A DNA stretch of 7,759 nt, taken from the NCBI GenBank assembly GCA_045593785.1, contig JAZNXH010000069.1, positions 1 through 7,759 of the forward strand, given 5' to 3'. This document shows, piece by piece, positions 5,459 to 7,759 of the stretch; the first letter of the stretch is position 1, and each line of letters begins with the position of its first letter. Both the position numbers and the translations under genes were made by a program. This DNA comes from SZUA-448 sp045593785 (GTDB taxonomy: Bacteria; Bacillota; Clostridia; Lachnospirales; Lachnospiraceae). The notes under the pieces are model-generated. The model had not been told where the DNA came from. It did no database searches and worked only from the letters and a program-made list of their open reading frames with translations.

Positions 5459-6898
5459 CTACATGAGACGCCAGCCCGGAAGGTATCGGTTCTTAAACGA
5501 ACCTTGATGATACTTGCCCCAGCCAAGTGGAAACCCTTCTACTGTAACCAGTACCCATCCGTCGCGGCACTCCTTCTTTATCTCAATGGATTCACACTTC
5601 AAATACCGTATGACATCCGGATCATCGACAGAAAGATCATAACAGTTCTCATATTCACTCTTTTGCAGAGCGCATGCCAATGCCTGACTTGGTTCAAAAC
5701 GCTTTTTCTTCATCTCTCCGAGGAACAGTCCCGAGCGGAGCAGACGAAGCCCTTTTGTATCAACTCCAAGTTCGGGAAGAAGATAGAGTCTGTCTTCTTT
5801 AATCTGCAAGCGTTCGCGTGGAATCAAAAGCTTGAGCGATGCAAGAAATTCTTCCGCTTCATCCGGCAATGTACACGGTCGTCCGGGCAGTTTCCGTCCG
5901 GATACCATTCCAAGTGCTTCCTCAGCATCCTTTTGGAACAGCGCAATGAAATGTCCTTCTCCTGCTATTTTATGTGGCCACAGGCGAATTGTCTTTCTTA
6001 AATCATCACACCCATTTTCAATCCATTCCGGATGACCGCACTCAAATCCCTGATAGTCACAAATGCGTTTCTTATCCGCTGTTTTCTCACCGGTATCCGA
6101 TTCTGCGCCATTACCTTTTCCCGGTAAGGCTTCCACCAGTTTCATCTCAGGGAATCGATCTAACACCTCCTGTACGGATCCTTCGTTCTCATCCGGCGAG
6201 AACGTACAGGTCGAGTACAAAAGATACCCACCCGGACGCAACATCTTAACTGCTTGCGGCAGGATATCCTGCTGTAATTTATGATAATATTCCGTCCCGT
6301 ACTGTTCCCAGTTTTTCATAATTGCAGGGCTCTTACGGAACATCCCTTCACCGGAACACGGTGCATCTACCAAAATCTTATCAAAATACCCTTCAAAATA
6401 CTCTGCCAGTTTGTTCGGTGCTTCACTTACAACCAGAATGTTCTTTGCACCAAACAATTCGAGATTTTTCAGTAACGCTTTTGCACGGGAATTGCTGATA
6501 TCATTCGATACCAGAACGCCTTTTCCATTCAGACGTGCCGCAAGTTCTGTACTCTTACCACCGGGAGCAGCACAAAGATCCAGCACGCGGTCACCCGGTT
6601 CTATCGGTAACAGACTGGCAGGCGTCATCGCACTCGGTTCCTGTAAATAGTAAAGTCCGGCGTAGTAATACGGATGGATTGCCGGCCGCTCGTCTTCATA
6701 AATATACCCGTTTGACACCCATGGAACCGGTTGCAAAGCAAACGGAGACAACTGTTCAAATTCTTCTGCGGACAGCTTCGCTGTATTCACCCGAAGGCCA
6801 TTGCGGCTCTTCTCCTGAAATGAGTGCAGATATGCTTCATATTCATCTCCCAATTGTCCTTTGATCCGTTCTTTAAAACTTTCCGGTAATTCTATCAT
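5459..6898 (-). CDS. RsmB/NOP-family (RsmF-like) rRNA m5C methyltransferase
   Basis: This is a SAM-dependent RNA cytosine-C5 methyltransferase, probably acting on 16S rRNA; RsmF (YebU) of E. coli modifies C1407. The protein has 479 residues. The N-terminal substrate-binding region holds NGLRVNT and YYLQEPSAMTPA. The Rossmann core follows: SAM loop VLDLCAAPGGKST (about 105-117), acidic SAM-ribose motif NDISNSRAK (132-140), catalytic motif DAPCSGEGMFRK with Cys181, and the second catalytic cysteine Cys231 in YSTCTFSPDENE. The two-cysteine arrangement is diagnostic of the m5C RNA methyltransferases. The C-terminus has the RsmF-type domain ending in EGFPLGWGKYHQGSFKNRYLPGWR, which is PUA-like. 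The length equals E. coli RsmF, but the target base is not proven. The start ATG is 24 bp after the alarmone synthetase stop. The nearest Shine-Dalgarno-like GGAG is 13 nt away, unusually far, so translation may be weak or coupled. Confidence 0.93.
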   Translation of the reverse strand: MIELPESFKERIKGQLGDEYEAYLHSFQEKSRNGLRVNTAKLSAEEFEQLSPFALQPVPWVSNGYIYEDERPAIHPYYYAGLYYLQEPSAMTPASLLPIEPGDRVLDLCAAPGGKSTELAARLNGKGVLVSNDISNSRAKALLKNLELFGAKNILVVSEAPNKLAEYFEGYFDKILVDAPCSGEGMFRKSPAIMKNWEQYGTEYYHKLQQDILPQAVKMLRPGGYLLYSTCTFSPDENEGSVQEVLDRFPEMKLVEALPGKGNGAESDTGEKTADKKRICDYQGFECGHPEWIENGCDDLRKTIRLWPHKIAGEGHFIALFQKDAEEALGMVSGRKLPGRPCTLPDEAEEFLASLKLLIPRERLQIKEDRLYLLPELGVDTKGLRLLRSGLFLGEMKKKRFEPSQALACALQKSEYENCYDLSVDDPDVIRYLKCESIEIKKECRDGWVLVTVEGFPLGWGKYHQGSFKNRYLPGWRLM

Positions 6899-6922
6899 AA
6901 TATCAAACCGTCTCCATTTGGT

Positions 6923-7720
6923 TTATTTTTTCATCGTCAAAGCCAGCTCCAGTTCCAATTTATCATAGAAATTACGAAGCTTTATCAATTCCCCTTCTTC
7001 ATAAATATCCATGAATTGTTTTTGGAATGCAGACACGACACTTGCCTGTGATGTCTTCTTCAAAGTTTGCAGATCCTGCATAATCTGACTTACTAACTGA
7101 GCCCTCTCGTCAAATTCCTTCTGTCCGTCCATAATTGCAACCCTTACCTGCGACATCTCTTCATCCAGCTTCGCAACTGCTTCTGCCGCATCATGCAACA
7201 GACGGTTACTACTTTCATTGGTCATTCCAAGTTTATACTTGTACTGCAAAGAATGTTCAATCGTTGCCCAGAAATTCATACCCATGGTGCGAATCTGAAT
7301 CTCAACCGTAATCTCTTTCGGTCCTTTCAGTGTCTCCACCTGATACAGAACATTCATATGGTAACTGCGATATCCGCTTGGTTTCGGATTTTTTACATAG
7401 TCACGCTTGCTTGTAATCTTCATATCGCTTCGTCGTTTAATCAGTTCTAATACCTTATATATATCATCCACAAACTGACAGATAATACGAATACCTGCAA
7501 TATCATCGATTTTTTCTTCTACCTTATCCAGATCAATGCCCTTTTTTCTTGCTTTATCCATGATACTGGATATCCCTTTTACTCTGCCTTCCACACGCTC
7601 AATCGGCGAATATTTTCCCATATTCCGGTATGCCGTAATAATGTGGTTAAATTTCACCACAATCTCATCCACTGCCAATGCATATGGTTCCAGTATCTCA
7701 TTCCACTGCTGTACTTCCAT
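6923..7720 (-). CDS. RelQ-like small alarmone synthetase ((p)ppGpp synthetase / GTP pyrophosphokinase)
   Basis: This enzyme transfers pyrophosphate from ATP to GDP or GTP to make (p)ppGpp, the stringent-response alarmone. The 265-residue protein is a stand-alone RelA/SpoT synthetase domain with no HD hydrolase, TGS or ACT domain. Family motifs: GRVKGISSIMDKARKKGI (about 46-62), the metal-binding Asp in DDIAGIRIICQFVDDIY (Asp73), RDYVKNPKPSGYRSYHMNVLY (106-126), and VEIQIRTMGMNFWATIEHSLQYKY (139-162) with the catalytic Glu140. These align closely with B. subtilis YjbM/RelQ (about 211 residues, equivalent residues Asp72 and Glu139). Unlike RelQ it carries about 55 extra C-terminal residues, rich in Gln, Lys and Glu and probably helical. 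ATG 7720 is chosen because GGGGGA lies just upstream; the longer GTG 7738 reading adds only MLLGDY. It is the first visible gene of the minus-strand run and may be regulated with the rRNA-modifying enzymes below it. Confidence 0.93.
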   Translation of the reverse strand: MEVQQWNEILEPYALAVDEIVVKFNHIITAYRNMGKYSPIERVEGRVKGISSIMDKARKKGIDLDKVEEKIDDIAGIRIICQFVDDIYKVLELIKRRSDMKITSKRDYVKNPKPSGYRSYHMNVLYQVETLKGPKEITVEIQIRTMGMNFWATIEHSLQYKYKLGMTNESSNRLLHDAAEAVAKLDEEMSQVRVAIMDGQKEFDERAQLVSQIMQDLQTLKKTSQASVVSAFQKQFMDIYEEGELIKLRNFYDKLELELALTMKK

Positions 7721-7724
7721 ATAA

Positions 7725-7730
7725 TCCCCC
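7725..7730 (-). promoter_or_regulatory. Ribosome binding site of the alarmone synthetase
   Basis: GGGGGA on the minus strand is 4 nt before ATG 7720. It decides for this start over GTG 7738, which has no ribosome site in view. Confidence 0.6.
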
Positions 7731-7740
7731 AATAACACAG

Positions 7741-7759
7741 AAAAAGAGCTGCTGACCTT
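7741..7759 (-). terminator. Possible 3' half of an intrinsic terminator, cut by the window edge
   Basis: Read on the minus strand, the segment is GGTCAGCAGCTC followed by five T and then CTGTG. A GC-containing arm running directly into a T-tract is what the descending arm of an intrinsic terminator looks like. The pairing arm would lie beyond 7759 and is not visible, so this is tentative. If real, it ends the gene upstream of the alarmone synthetase or acts as an attenuator for it. Confidence 0.3.

Noticed and set aside
5504..6001. 165-codon plus-strand open frame opposite the methyltransferase gene
   Set aside because: Antisense to a clearly conserved coding region, and its composition looks like a reverse-strand shadow.

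Overview
The window looks like ordinary chromosomal DNA from a moderately low-GC Firmicute, most likely a Clostridia member close to Lachnospiraceae. That placement is inferred from protein style: a PcrA-type helicase with a C-terminal Tudor-like domain, a RecU resolvase (a Firmicutes-type enzyme), a RelQ-type small alarmone synthetase, and strong AGGAGG-type ribosome binding sites. I see no tRNA, rRNA, CRISPR array, insertion sequence, prophage or plasmid gene. No gene is visibly broken. The only gene cut by the window edge is the helicase at the left.

Left part, plus strand (1-3091): the 3' nine-tenths of pcrA is followed by a 113-bp gap with a good sigma-A-type promoter, then a two-gene unit. 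The first gene encodes a 99-residue single-pass membrane protein with a very acidic Asp-Phe repeat tail. The second encodes a 197-residue protein with the His/Cys signature of YiiX/YebB-like permuted papain-fold hydrolases. This pair is the least understood and most interesting part of the window.

Right part, minus strand (7720 down to 3092): five genes run in one direction as a probable operon. In transcription order they are a RelQ-like (p)ppGpp synthetase, an RsmF/NOP-family rRNA m5C methyltransferase, a HAD phosphatase, an RluA-family pseudouridine synthase with an S4 domain, and recU. Gaps are 24 bp, 57 bp from the preferred HAD start (6 bp from the longest one), 11 bp and 52 bp. The theme is ribosome modification and stress signalling, with a recombination nuclease last. 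The two transcription units converge with no space: the stop codons of the papain-like gene and recU abut at 3091/3092, and no intrinsic terminator is visible.

No stretch above 300 bp lacks a gene. Start codons were reassigned for four genes (2190, 2498, 5401, 7720) from ribosome binding sites and family-typical N-termini. I did not find a clear novel defence or mobile system. The candidates worth follow-up are the 2190-3091 pair, the extended RelQ in an rRNA-modification operon, and several inverted repeats at gene ends.
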